Shown: positions 17,621-26,969 of the stretch, one piece after another | Layout of the letters: the number at the start of each line of letters is the position of its first letter | Position numbering within the stretch: position 1 is the first letter of the stretch | Source of the DNA: Paenibacillus cellulosilyticus | GTDB lineage: Bacteria > Bacillota > Bacilli > Paenibacillales > Paenibacillaceae | Reading direction: 5' to 3' | Length of the DNA: 64,000 nt | Assembly (NCBI RefSeq): GCF_003182255.1 | Contig: NZ_QGTQ01000006.1 | Span: 78,227-142,226, forward strand | The notes under the pieces: generated by a model | Told to the model about the DNA's origin: nothing | Seen by the model: only the letters and a program-made list of their open reading frames with translations | Databases searched by the model: none | Program-made: the position numbers and the translations under genes

Positions 17621-17880
17621 GAGATTGTATTCTCATGGTACCACCCTAGATTCGCTAAAACGTCGCCGTAGTTAGCCTCGTCGAGTACGGCTTTACGTAA
17701 GTAAAGCTTATACTCCAGCTCTGTAACAGGAGCTCCTGTCACGCCACCCCTCATCATCAGTAGTTCCGGCGTGCTGCTCTGAGCCTTTTTTCAATAAACA
17801 GTGCTTTGCTCCTTTCCAGCTGCCGGAGCTCTCTGTAAAAGCCTTCGTTTACCTACTCTTCTCTTCGTCGCATTTAATAT
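17577..17880 (-). promoter_or_regulatory. T-box leader of asd, probable lysine specifier
   Basis: All T-box parts can be found on the minus strand. The AGTA side of the specifier loop is followed by GGTAAAC, which pairs with GTTTATT; then comes GAA, the specifier AAA (17787-17789), and A. The conserved CAGAGAGC and apical GGCAGCTGGAAA sequences lie between. The T-box AGGGTGGTACCA is at 17636-17647, followed by the terminator at 17577-17620. The TGGT bulge fits a tRNA with discriminator A, as in B. subtilis tRNA-Lys. Placement after GAA follows the known glyQ stem I pattern. The lower helix is less regular, so the specifier is probable rather than certain. Confidence 0.85.
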
Positions 17881-17984
17881 TGGCTATAGCGTATCAAATT
17901 TTTACCGTCTGGTAAACTATTATTTTGAAAAAAATTAGTTCATCACCTTATTTTTCTTATCTGAAGACGACTGCCTCGCAAAAT

Positions 17985-18429
17985 CTATTGATGGCTAAAT
18001 GAAAACAACACTTCACCTGACAACGAATCGACAACGACATTATTTTCAGTGAAAATGACGCGTTTCGATTTGCTGCCCTCCACATTGCCGCCCGCTGCCG
18101 GAAACCGTACACCTTTAAATGTCACGATAAAAACAGGCGTTTCCTTTAAACCATCTTTTAATTTAACGTTTTTTTGAATTGCAGCTTCCGAGAAGGTCTG
18201 AATATCTGGGGCCGTTAATAGTTGATACTCGACCTTTACACTCTTCGCAATAGAGGAAAGTGTAAAATAACCTGATGCTGCCTGAATCGCTTCACGTTCG
18301 GAAAGTGCTGCAGTTTCCTTAGGTTTGTGCAGCGTAATGTTGGAGTTCGTAAGAAACTAAACCAATACATTCTCCTTCTTCGGGGTCTACGGTAATCGAA
18401 TTACCTTCAGTCCGGTCATACTACTCCAT
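17985..18429 (-). pseudogene. Decayed gene of unknown family
   Basis: A 123-codon frame without start codon ends at 17985; its translation is protein-like (ALSEREAIQAASGYF, TPVFIVTFKGVRFP, ENNVVVDSLSGEVLFS). Upstream the reading continues in another frame (TEGNSITVDPEEGECIGLVSY), which begins at an ATG at 18429 whose third codon is TAG. So there is at least one stop and one frameshift near 18320-18356. I do not recognise the family. The remaining bases 18430-18593 show nothing that I can support. Confidence 0.55.
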
Positions 18430-18602
18430 TTGATAATTGAAGTGTGTCGAGATAAATGTAAGAGTACATAATTTATATTATGTTAACTTAAAACAACAAG
18501 AATACGTTTCAACCTCATCCTCTAAACGACCTCTTCATGCAAACTAATGGTTGCCCAGTTAGACGCTGCTCATCCATCGAAAGTAAGAAAGTCGAATAAA
18601 GC

Positions 18603-18633
18603 AGAAGAAGGCCCGCTCTCTCGGCCTTCTTCT
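18603..18633 (-). terminator. Terminator of selO
   Basis: AGAAGAAGGCC pairs with GGCCTTCTTCT around a ten-base spacer. On the minus strand it is followed by GCTTTATTC. It lies just past the selO stop. Confidence 0.65.
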
Positions 18634-18648
18634 CTTCGCTTATTCACT

Positions 18649-20118
18649 TTACGTTCCGCAGAATGTGCGGTAATTGCAATTCGGCTGTTCAGGCAGTACA
18701 GCGTATTCGGCCTGTTCCTCCGTATGGGCATAGGGATGAGCAAGCACACGTAATAGCTGCTCCATCACACTGTAATCGCCCTTTATCGCCGCACTCAGCG
18801 CTTCCTCCACCCGATGGTTGCGAGGAATGACTGCCGGATTGCTGCGCCGCATAAGGTCATGCGCATCCTCCAGCGATGCGGCTTGACGCCCTCTTCTGAC
18901 GAGCCAGCGATCGAGCCAAGCTGCGAAATCTTCATGTGCTTGCAGCTCCGGGAGATCCTCGAACCGATCGAACGTAAGCGCGACGAACGTATTCGTATAG
19001 TCCGCTTTCGTCTTCTGCATCATAATGAGCAGCTCTTCGATGAGTTCTTCGTCCTCTTCTTCGTGATCTGCCAGTCCCAGCTTCGCTCGCATTCCGGCAA
19101 GCCAATGCTGATGATACCAGTCGACATATTGCTGCAGCTCGTCTTCGGCCAGCTTCACCGCTTCCTCTTCGTTCTCATGCAGCAGCGGAAGCAGCGCTTC
19201 GGCTAGTCGCGTTAGATTCCAACCGCCAATGCGCGGCTGATTGACGTACGCATAACGTCCTTGCGTATCGATGGAGCTGAATACGGTCGCAGGATCGAAT
19301 GCATCCATAAATGCGCATGGGCCGTAGTCAATCGTCTCCCCGCTGATCGTCATATTATCGGTGTTCATGACCCCGTGAATGAAGCCGACCAGCTGCCATT
19401 TTGCTATGAGTGATGCCTGCCGTTCAATAACCTTGCGCAGCAGCACCTGATAGCGGTTGTCCCCTTCTTCAACGACTGCATTGGGAAAATGCCGCTGCAG
19501 CGCATAGTCCGCGAGCTCGCGCAGATCCTCACGCGTTCCCCATGCCGCAGCGAATTGGAACGTGCCGACCCGCAGATGACTGGCCGCCACTCGCGTCAAG
19601 ACGGCGCCTGGCAGCGGCGTTTCGCGATACACCGGCTCGCCTGTCGTCACGACCGCTAGGCTGCGTGTCGTCGGAATACCAAGTCCATGCATCGCTTCGC
19701 TGATAATGTATTCCCGCAGCATCGGGCCAAGGGCAGCACGACCATCGCCGCCGCGGGAATACGGCGTTCTGCCAGAACCTTTGAGCTGAATATCGAACCG
19801 CTCGCCATTAGGTGTAATCTGTTCACCGAGCAGCAGCGCACGACCATCGCCCAGTCGATTGAAATGTCCGAATTGATGACCGCCATACGCTTGCGCAATG
19901 GGTTCTGAGCCGTCAGGCAGCGCATTGCCAGCAAATATCGCAACGCTGTCACTGTTCCTTAGCGCATCGGCATTGAGCCCAAGCGACGCAGCCACTGGCT
20001 CATTCAGAATGACAAGTGCCGGTTCCTCCACCTCCGTCGGGCTGACGCTTGCGAATAAGTTTTCAGAGAGACGCGCATAGCTATTGTCGAGGTTCCATCC
20101 TGCTTTTAATTCTGTCAT
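18649..20118 (-). CDS. selO: SelO, protein adenylyltransferase (YdiU/UPF0061)
   Basis: About 489 residues, a pseudokinase that transfers AMP to protein side chains. Family motifs: [37 protein letters not shown] (ATP site), PTTRSL, the catalytic-loop HGVMNTDNM and metal-binding DYGPCAFMD. The end is FCGT: a cysteine third from the C-terminus, where animal SelO has selenocysteine. The ATG at 20118 has GGAG upstream; the frame extends further without support. Transcribed alone. Confidence 0.95.
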   Translation of the reverse strand: MTELKAGWNLDNSYARLSENLFASVSPTEVEEPALVILNEPVAASLGLNADALRNSDSVAIFAGNALPDGSEPIAQAYGGHQFGHFNRLGDGRALLLGEQITPNGERFDIQLKGSGRTPYSRGGDGRAALGPMLREYIISEAMHGLGIPTTRSLAVVTTGEPVYRETPLPGAVLTRVAASHLRVGTFQFAAAWGTREDLRELADYALQRHFPNAVVEEGDNRYQVLLRKVIERQASLIAKWQLVGFIHGVMNTDNMTISGETIDYGPCAFMDAFDPATVFSSIDTQGRYAYVNQPRIGGWNLTRLAEALLPLLHENEEEAVKLAEDELQQYVDWYHQHWLAGMRAKLGLADHEEEDEELIEELLIMMQKTKADYTNTFVALTFDRFEDLPELQAHEDFAAWLDRWLVRRGRQAASLEDAHDLMRRSNPAVIPRNHRVEEALSAAIKGDYSVMEQLLRVLAHPYAHTEEQAEYAVLPEQPNCNYRTFCGT

Positions 20119-20215
20119 CGTATCTCCTTCTTCAAGCCCATGTGGTTGTCTGCTTGGATAATCATTAGTAGTATGAGCCAAAGCCGTGCACCCTATTTCG
20201 TGGCGGAAACTTAAG

Positions 20216-21085
20216 CTACGTGCCTCTTCTGCCCCAGCCGAATACACGAACATGCACGATGCCTTTGGATATCCAATGCGCTGCAATATACAGCACGATG
20301 AACCCAAGTAACAACGGTCTGAAAATAATACCCGCAACTATCCAGATCGCCAGAATTTGCCAAGGCTTAAGTCTCCGCAGAAACTTCGTAGGCCACAGCA
20401 CGGCTCGATAGAGCCATTGACTTTGCTGCAGCGCTGAAAGATATTCATCCCGGTGCTGTTTATTGTCCGGATCTATCCGAACTACCGTCCTCATATACGT
20501 TTCCTGCAGCTTGTAATCGCCGCGAGTCCCTGCCGCCCAAGCCAAGTACATCAGAAGCTGAGGGTTCTCGCTATCATATTGAATCGCCTGCCGATCCAAA
20601 CGATGACTCTCTGACACATTCCCGAGCAATGCTTCCGTATAGCTGAGAATTGCCAGCAGCATCGGAGATTGCGAATCAATAGCGAGCGCTTGTAGAATCT
20701 TCTCTTTCGCTTCCTTGTACTTGCCTTTCTTGTTCAACAGATTGGCATGGAAGAAATAATAGTTTGTTTCATACGGATCGATTCGTTGTGCTTCTGGCAG
20801 CGCTTCATAGAAAGCTGCATCGTCATCTCGTTCATAGTAAACAACAATCCGAATGTACCATGCCATTTGATGATCGGGATCTTGCTTCAGGGCTTCATCC
20901 GACCAGTGTAAAGCTTTCTCATGATCGCTCATCCCCAGATAGATTTGCCCCAGCAGGGCAAACAAATCAGGATCCTCAGGCTGCTTTCGGAGGAGCTGCT
21001 GTGTTTCTTCTAGCGCTTCTTTATATCGTCTCCAAGAAATAAGCTGGTACACCGCTCTCAGAGCCTGGTCATTAGATTCGTACAC
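20216..21085 (-). CDS. TPR-repeat membrane protein
   Basis: A 289-residue protein with about five to six tetratricopeptide repeats over residues 8-215 (for example [28 protein letters not shown]) and a C-terminal hydrophobic region (about 240-272, two close helices), so the repeats face the cytoplasm on a membrane anchor. It starts 28 bases after the AAA+ gene and is co-transcribed with it. The repeats may present substrates or partners to the ATPase; this is inference from adjacency. Confidence 0.85.
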   Translation of the reverse strand: MYESNDQALRAVYQLISWRRYKEALEETQQLLRKQPEDPDLFALLGQIYLGMSDHEKALHWSDEALKQDPDHQMAWYIRIVVYYERDDDAAFYEALPEAQRIDPYETNYYFFHANLLNKKGKYKEAKEKILQALAIDSQSPMLLAILSYTEALLGNVSESHRLDRQAIQYDSENPQLLMYLAWAAGTRGDYKLQETYMRTVVRIDPDNKQHRDEYLSALQQSQWLYRAVLWPTKFLRRLKPWQILAIWIVAGIIFRPLLLGFIVLYIAAHWISKGIVHVRVFGWGRRGT

Positions 21086-21113
21086 AACAATCTACCTCCT
21101 CTCATGCTGCAAG

Positions 21114-22070
21114 CTACTTAACCCCATGCTTCTTCATATAGTCCAAAATAACTTGATAATCCTTATTCACATCACTGAAGGTCGCGTAATTACGAGCTGT
21201 TGAGAACCATTCCAATGTCGTCGCTTTGCGAGATTTCAACGCGTTCTTCATGTCGTTCTGTGTGATCGGCTCGATCTCACCCGATTCGAACATCCGTTCA
21301 AGCGCGGACTCTACCGCATCTTGCACGAGCTGCTCAAGATCGGCTCCGGAGAACAAGCGCGTATCCGCAGCGATCTTCTTCAGATCAATAGAGCCCATCG
21401 GTTTACCCGCTAGCTTGAGCTGCAGGATCGTCTCACGCTCTGTCTCTTCAGGCGGCGGTACGAACACCAAGTGATTGAACCGGCCTGGACGACGCAGTGC
21501 AGAGTCCAGATACCACGGCGTATTCGTCGCGCCGATGACGAACACATTGTCATTCTGCGCCTGCAGACCATCGAGCTCAAGCAGCAGCTGGTTAACGAGC
21601 ATCCGATCGTGATGCTGACGCATTTGATGACGGGAGCCACCCATCGCGTCCAGCTCGTCGATGAAGATAACACAAGGTTTATTCAATCTTGCCTTCTCGA
21701 AAATATCATGCAAATTATGCTCCGTCTGTCCTGCATACATTGATAGAATCGCCTGCAGCTCGATATGCATGAAGTTTGCATCGATCTCGCCTGCCACTGC
21801 ACGCGCCAAGAACGTCTTGCCGCAGCCCGGAGGACCGAACAACAGCAAGCTTCCGCCGGCCTCTTTACCATAAGCAGCGAACAACTCCGGCTGCTTCAAC
21901 GGCATGATAAAGTTCATGCGAATCTTCTTCTTCACATCTTCCAAACCGCCAACGTCAGCGAAGGTCTCCTTTGGTTTATCGGATTCTACTAGCGATTGAT
22001 CGTCTTTATTGAATTGAATGAGCTTCAAGTTTTTCCTTCTACGCTCTGCAAGTTCATCGAAATCTGACAT
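21114..22070 (-). CDS. AAA+ ATPase, classic AAA/Cdc48-like single domain
   Basis: A 318-residue protein with one AAA domain. Walker A GPPGCGKTFLARA, Walker B CVIFIDELDAM, sensor 1 VIGATNTPW, the arginine-finger segment ALRRPGRFNHLVFVPPP, and sensor 2 FSGADLEQL. The N-terminus has the FADVGGLEDVKKKI linker seen in Cdc48/FtsH/SpoVK-type proteins, with no substrate-binding N-domain and no protease. It forms a two-gene unit with the TPR membrane protein. The target is unknown. Confidence 0.88.
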   Translation of the reverse strand: MSDFDELAERRRKNLKLIQFNKDDQSLVESDKPKETFADVGGLEDVKKKIRMNFIMPLKQPELFAAYGKEAGGSLLLFGPPGCGKTFLARAVAGEIDANFMHIELQAILSMYAGQTEHNLHDIFEKARLNKPCVIFIDELDAMGGSRHQMRQHHDRMLVNQLLLELDGLQAQNDNVFVIGATNTPWYLDSALRRPGRFNHLVFVPPPEETERETILQLKLAGKPMGSIDLKKIAADTRLFSGADLEQLVQDAVESALERMFESGEIEPITQNDMKNALKSRKATTLEWFSTARNYATFSDVNKDYQVILDYMKKHGVK

Positions 22071-22198
22071 CTATTTCACTCCTTCGGCATAATTCCAATA
22101 TTTCTCTTTGTTACATTTTACAATAGAACCAGCATGTAACTCTACCAATTCCAGCGTCTTATACGATTAGAGAAATATAAATTCTGTTACAATTTCAC

Positions 22199-22235
22199 AA
22201 AATAAAAAGGCTGGGCAGTATCCTGCTCAGCCTTT
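22199..22235 (-). terminator. Terminator of the MFS gene at 22270
   Basis: AAAGGCTGAGCAG pairs with CTGCCCAGCCTTT across GATA, followed by TTATTTT on the minus strand. The hairpin is nearly symmetrical. It closes the long ABC/M20 unit. Confidence 0.85.
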
Positions 22236-22269
22236 CGATCATCTTAAACAACGCCTTATGCAACAACGA

Positions 22270-23484
22270 TTATGTATCGCTGCTCGCAGCACCTTGCTCA
22301 CGAGCAATAGGCCTCATAAACATCGAACCTTTCACGCTCCAAGCAGCGGCTAACAAGGCGATACCGGTTAGTAGGAAGATGTACGGGATGTCCAGCCAGC
22401 CGCCAAGCAAACCACCTAACAGCGGCCCTGCCACAATGCCGAATTGATTGGCGGATTGACTAAGACTAACAGCTCTCCCGCGGAATTCTCTGTCTGCATG
22501 TTGGATAATAAGCGCGTTTAACGCCGGGAACACAGCAGCGAAGAATAACCCGTAACTAAACCGAAGCAAGCCGAATCCAACAAGATTGTGCACGAACATC
22601 TGCAGCAGATTGCCGAGTCCGCCTCCGATCAAGCCGATGAACAGCGTCTTGTTATAACCGATTCTCCCTCCGATTTTCCCCCAACGCGGCCCCATTAGCA
22701 CAGTTGCAACCCCTATTGCCGAGAATACGATGCCTGAACTAAGCGTTGCATTGCTCTGACTGCCGCCAAGATGCACGACGTAAATCGTAATCAGCGGCTC
22801 GAGAATTAAGACGGATGTCGAGACAAGCAGGATAAGCCCGTAAATTCGCAGCAGCTTCGGGTTGGTCGCAGCTCGCTTCACATCCTGCACGACACTGGTT
22901 CGCTCCGTCGAACGCCGGCGATGCACCTCCTTCACCCCGAGCACAATCGTCGCCGATAGGAGCGTGATGATTGCAGAAGCGATGAAGCAGCCGCGCAGGC
23001 CTACCCATTGGCTCAATACGCCTCCAGCAAGCGGTCCAATAATACCACCTGCTGCTGTAGAGGTCGAGATTACACCTAGCGCATAACCAACGTGCTTCTC
23101 AGGCGTATTCGTTCCGACGAAGGTGACAGAGGCCGGACTAAAGCCGGCCATGAGTCCTTGGAATATACGTACTAGAATGAAGGTGACTGGATCATAGACG
23201 AAGAAATTGGCCAAATGCGCTAGGCCTAGCCCCACACCTGAACGGAAGAGCATGAGCTTGCTGCCATAACGGTCAGCCAGCGATCCCCAGAAAGGCGCAC
23301 ACAAGCCGCTGATCAGGAAGCTGACGGAGATCGATACGCCAGCCCACACTTCCAGCCCGCTCTTGATCCCTAAATCTTGTTGAAGAAATAAAGGAAAGAA
23401 CGGAACGGACAAGGTGTAAGCCATATGGTTAAGGAACAGACCGATCCATAAGATGTACAAATTTCGTTTCCACTGCTCCACCAC
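22270..23484 (-). CDS. MFS transporter, DHA1 drug-exporter type
   Basis: About 404 residues with twelve predicted helices. Motif A GSLADRYGSKLMLF lies between helices 2 and 3, and helix 5 has the exporter motif C-like GGIIGPLAGGVLSQW. The start is GTG (23484 or 23481) after GGGGAG. It follows the SDR gene by 66 bases with no terminator between, so it may be the last gene of the peptide-import unit. Its substrate is unknown; export of a product of the M20 hydrolase is one possibility. Confidence 0.85.
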   Translation of the reverse strand: MVEQWKRNLYILWIGLFLNHMAYTLSVPFFPLFLQQDLGIKSGLEVWAGVSISVSFLISGLCAPFWGSLADRYGSKLMLFRSGVGLGLAHLANFFVYDPVTFILVRIFQGLMAGFSPASVTFVGTNTPEKHVGYALGVISTSTAAGGIIGPLAGGVLSQWVGLRGCFIASAIITLLSATIVLGVKEVHRRRSTERTSVVQDVKRAATNPKLLRIYGLILLVSTSVLILEPLITIYVVHLGGSQSNATLSSGIVFSAIGVATVLMGPRWGKIGGRIGYNKTLFIGLIGGGLGNLLQMFVHNLVGFGLLRFSYGLFFAAVFPALNALIIQHADREFRGRAVSLSQSANQFGIVAGPLLGGLLGGWLDIPYIFLLTGIALLAAAWSVKGSMFMRPIAREQGAASSDT

Positions 23485-23550
23485 GCAGCTCCCCTATCTA
23501 TCTGCTGGCAGTCAGGCATTCTGCTGCACCTGCTGCAATTGGTTCATTCA

Positions 23551-24197
23551 TTACGCGTATACGAATTCAACCTGATTGCGATGCTGATACAGCTCCCAAT
23601 ACTTCCCGGCAATCTCATCTGGATCGTACGCGGTGCCTTTGGCAACATAGCCGCCAATCGTAACCGTACCGACATAGATGTTGTCTGGTTGCAATTCTTG
23701 GGCAAGCGACAATGCAAGTGAGCGTACGCCTGCTTTGCCAATCGACAAGGATGCGTAATCCGGATTCGGCGAGATCGCGAGGCCTCCTCCCGTAATCAGA
23801 ATCGTTCCTTCCTTCCGCTCGCGGAATGCCGGAATGACCTCCTTCACGCTCGACAGTGCGCCTACGACATTCACTTTGAACTCGTCGATCAACTTCTGTT
23901 CATCTAATGTCGAGATAGTGCCTTTGGATATTACCGCCGCATTATAGAGCAGTACATCTGGTGTACCATGCTGCTCACGAATCGTTTGGAATGCATCAGC
24001 TATAGACTCTGGCTTAGAGGCATCTGCTGTTACGGTGTAAGCTTCAATCGATTGATCGCGGAGCTCGCTCGCGAGCACCTCCAGCGATAATGGATTACGG
24101 GCGACAAGTACGACCCGGAAGCCGTTGAACCGAATTTGCGTGCCACTGCTGCACTAACGCCTGGACCTGCACCGACAATAACGAGATTTTGGCTCAT
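23551..24197 (-). pseudogene. Short-chain dehydrogenase/reductase with a one-base frameshift
   Basis: The ATG at 24197 (GAGGAG upstream) opens MSQNLVIVGAGPGVSAAVARKFG, the Rossmann GxGxGxxxA start of an SDR. The frame then needs one extra base near 24127-24132 to join FNGFRVVLVARNPLSLEVLASEL and the rest of the protein. Downstream features include YNAAVIS, GTILITGGG and YASLSIGKAGVRSL (the YxxxK site is altered to ASLSIGK). The total would be about 215 residues. This is either a real mutation or a sequencing error. It lies 16 bases after the solute-binding gene. Confidence 0.8.
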
Positions 24198-24213
24198 TGA
24201 AATCGCTCCTCTA

Positions 24214-25920
24214 TCAATTAGTTGTTAGATCCCACTCATTCACATTGTTGAACGTACCGAGGTTGAGCGGCTTTCCGCCGACCACCACATTCGAGACTGC
24301 TTCCAGCCGCTTCTCCGAATAGACGCTGAGCGTCGGAAGATCATCATGAAGAATTTGCTGCAGTTTATTATAGATATCATGTCGCTTGGCTGGATCTGAT
24401 TCGGTCGAGCCTTGTGTAATCAGCTCATCTGCTTGCGGATTGTTGTAGTAAATAAAGTTGTTCGCATTGTCGCTCTTGAACAGCGAGAAGTAGTTGCTCG
24501 GTTCGATGTAATAGTCGCGGTTGAAGATCGTCAAATCGTACTCTCCCTTGAGTACCTTCTGAATAAGCGTGCTGAAGTCGAATTTCTGCACGTCAACCTT
24601 GAAGCCGACATCCTTCAAGTTCTGAACGAGAATGTCCGAAGCTTGTTCGCGTATCTTGTTGCCCGCTGGCACGAGGAATCGAAGCGTCTTGCTCGAATCC
24701 CAACCGGCTTCCTTGAGTAACGCTTTGGCTTTGTCTGGGTCATAAGAGAAGAGCTGAATATCCTTGTTGTAGTAAGGGTTGTCACTTGGCACACTGCCGT
24801 CGATGACCTCCGCCTGTCCTTTCAGCAGCTGGTCGACGATAAGCTGGCGATTCAGTGCATAAGCGATCGCTTGACGGACTTTAACGTCATTAATCGTCTT
24901 GTTGTTGAAGAACAGCTCTGCCGGCTCAGACGGACCACTGGAATCAACGGTTACATTCGGCAGCGCCTTCAGCTTGTCATAGTCGGTGATTGGAATAAGG
25001 CCGACTGGCAGCGAGTTCATCTGAATGTCCCCTGTCTGCAGTTGTGCTATAAGATTCGTCGCTGGCAGAACCTTGACGTAGATTTTATCCAGCTTCGCAA
25101 CCGGGCGGTAGTAATTGTCGTTACGAACGACTTCCGTATACTGATCCTTCTTGAAATCTGCGAATTTGAATGCGCCAATCGTTACTTCAGGCTTCTGGAA
25201 ATAGGGGTTTGTCGCAAGCTGATCAGGTGCAACGTCCTTCAGCACATGCTCGGGAATGAAATACACCTTCGTCGCGAACGTCTCTTTGAAAATATTCGGG
25301 TCGATCGGCGTCTTCGTCTTCACCTGGAACGTATGCTCATCCACAATGGTAAGACCAGACAGCTCCGTCTGTCCCTCCTCCAGCTTTCCTGCATCGTTCG
25401 TGCCATCAATGAAGCTTAGGCGGAACGAGCTTTCGACCTTCGGATTGAGTGCTGTTAAGAGCGTGAACTTCACGTCAGCTGTCGTGAATGGCTGGCCGTC
25501 ATTCCACTTGGCATTCGAATTCAGCTTCACGACATAGTTCTGATTGTCGGTCGTCTCGATGGAATCGGCCAGCTTCGGCAGAAACTCGAACGACGTATTA
25601 ATATCGAGCAATGAATCGTTAATAAGTGCCAGTACCGTTCGTGTGGCGGAATCGCCTTGATCGTTGATCTGGTTCAGCGTCGGAGGGGAGTTGACGATGC
25701 CCACCGTCACAACCTTTTCCTTCGCAGGGGTTGAAGTGGCTGTATCAGCGGCAGGATCGGCTTTCGTATCGGCTGCGTCAGCAGCGTTCGCTGTATCTGT
25801 GCTGGAGGTCTGACCTGCAGCTGTCTCTTTGTCTTTGTCGCTATTGCTGCCGCATGCCGATAAGAGTACGAGCAAAGCAGCAAGCAGCGTGAATGTAAGG
25901 TATCGCAGCGATGATTTCAT
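24214..25920 (-). CDS. Peptide/oligopeptide ABC transporter solute-binding lipoprotein
   Basis: About 568 residues. The signal peptide has a lipobox, LLSAC, so the mature protein would be lipid-anchored at Cys. A low-complexity Ala/Asp/Thr linker follows (about 25-70), then an SBP family 5 domain (FLPKLADSIETTDNQNYVVKL, WNDGQPFTTADVKFTL, VRQAIAYALNRQLIVDQLL). It delivers the substrate to the adjacent permeases. The ATG at 25920 follows AGGAGG with eight bases. Family members bind peptides, nickel complexes or other small molecules. Confidence 0.92.
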   Translation of the reverse strand: MKSSLRYLTFTLLAALLVLLSACGSNSDKDKETAAGQTSSTDTANAADAADTKADPAADTATSTPAKEKVVTVGIVNSPPTLNQINDQGDSATRTVLALINDSLLDINTSFEFLPKLADSIETTDNQNYVVKLNSNAKWNDGQPFTTADVKFTLLTALNPKVESSFRLSFIDGTNDAGKLEEGQTELSGLTIVDEHTFQVKTKTPIDPNIFKETFATKVYFIPEHVLKDVAPDQLATNPYFQKPEVTIGAFKFADFKKDQYTEVVRNDNYYRPVAKLDKIYVKVLPATNLIAQLQTGDIQMNSLPVGLIPITDYDKLKALPNVTVDSSGPSEPAELFFNNKTINDVKVRQAIAYALNRQLIVDQLLKGQAEVIDGSVPSDNPYYNKDIQLFSYDPDKAKALLKEAGWDSSKTLRFLVPAGNKIREQASDILVQNLKDVGFKVDVQKFDFSTLIQKVLKGEYDLTIFNRDYYIEPSNYFSLFKSDNANNFIYYNNPQADELITQGSTESDPAKRHDIYNKLQQILHDDLPTLSVYSEKRLEAVSNVVVGGKPLNLGTFNNVNEWDLTTN

Positions 25921-25982
25921 TTGGAATTCCTCCTTGGATTGCATCGAATGATGGACGATAAGCAGACGAACTAGATCCCTAT

Positions 25983-26969
25983 TCAACGCTTCGGATCAAG
26001 CGCATCACGCAGCCCATCACCGACAAAGTTTATCGCAAGCACCGTAATTAACAGCATCGTTCCAGCTGGAACCCACAACCATGGCTGATCGGTCAACACG
26101 GTCAACGATTGCGCGTCGCTGAGCATATTGCCCCAACTAGCTGCAGGTGGCTGAACTCCCATGCCAAGAAAACTAAGACCCGCTTCGCTCATAATGGCAC
26201 TCGCAATGCCGAACGTTGCGTTGACGATAATCGGACCTAATGCGTTCGGCAGCAGATGCCGAAACCAGATGCGAGGTGCGCTGTAGCCCAGCGCTCGGCC
26301 AGCTTTAATATAATCAAGCTGCTTCAGAGACAGGATGCTGCTTCTGACGAGGCGTGCCACAGCCGGCCAAGAGAACAACGCCAATACGATGATGATGGTG
26401 TTCAGACTGGCGCCGAGCGCACTCACAACGACCAGAATGACCATCAGGAATGGGAACGCCATGAACATATCGGTTACTCGCATGACAATCATATCCAGCC
26501 ATCCACCGACATAGGCCGAGATAAGACCAACCAATGTGCCGAACGTAATATATAGGCCAACTGTCGAGAAGCCAACGATCAATGAGACGCGCGAGGCTGC
26601 GATCAGACGACTTAGCACATCTCGGCCCACCTGATCCGTGCCCAGCCAATGATCGCCGGAAGGCGCTGCCGAGAAAGAGGCTGTTACCGCGTACGGCGAA
26701 TGCGGCGTTAACAGTGGCGCGAGAATACCGATCACGATTAAGAGAGACGTAACAACCAGTCCAATCACGGCTAACCGATGCTTCACGAACCGTCCTGCAA
26801 CCTGTCGGAACAATCCCGCAGATGGACTTGTCTCAATGTCGTTCGATGCTCCTGTCCCCCTCGAATCCGTCTGTTGACGCAACAACGCCCCGGATGACGA
26901 CGATTCTAATAATCCGGCTGCTGCATCCTGAAGCTCCAGTTCACTTACACGCATAAGCACCTTCCTCAT
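25983..26969 (-). CDS. ABC transporter permease, DppC/OppC type
   Basis: A 328-residue inner-membrane protein with about six helices. The N-terminal 60 residues are a polar extension. DppC signatures include HWLGTDQVGRDVLSRLI and the ATPase-contacting EAA loop, KAGRALGYSAPRIWFRHLLPNALGPIIV. It overlaps the upstream permease gene by four bases (ATGA), a clear sign of coupled translation. Confidence 0.93.
   Translation of the reverse strand: MRKVLMRVSELELQDAAAGLLESSSSGALLRQQTDSRGTGASNDIETSPSAGLFRQVAGRFVKHRLAVIGLVVTSLLIVIGILAPLLTPHSPYAVTASFSAAPSGDHWLGTDQVGRDVLSRLIAASRVSLIVGFSTVGLYITFGTLVGLISAYVGGWLDMIVMRVTDMFMAFPFLMVILVVVSALGASLNTIIIVLALFSWPAVARLVRSSILSLKQLDYIKAGRALGYSAPRIWFRHLLPNALGPIIVNATFGIASAIMSEAGLSFLGMGVQPPAASWGNMLSDAQSLTVLTDQPWLWVPAGTMLLITVLAINFVGDGLRDALDPKR

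Noticed and set aside
17760..17790. CTA, TAC or ACT of GGAACTACTG (17754-17766) as T-box specifier
   Set aside because: The sequence before this GAA does not pair with the bases after AGTA, whereas GTTTATT before the GAA at 17790-17792 does.
22199..22235. Hairpin as an attenuator of the AAA ATPase gene
   Set aside because: That gene reads away from it; its T-tail is on the strand leaving the MFS gene.
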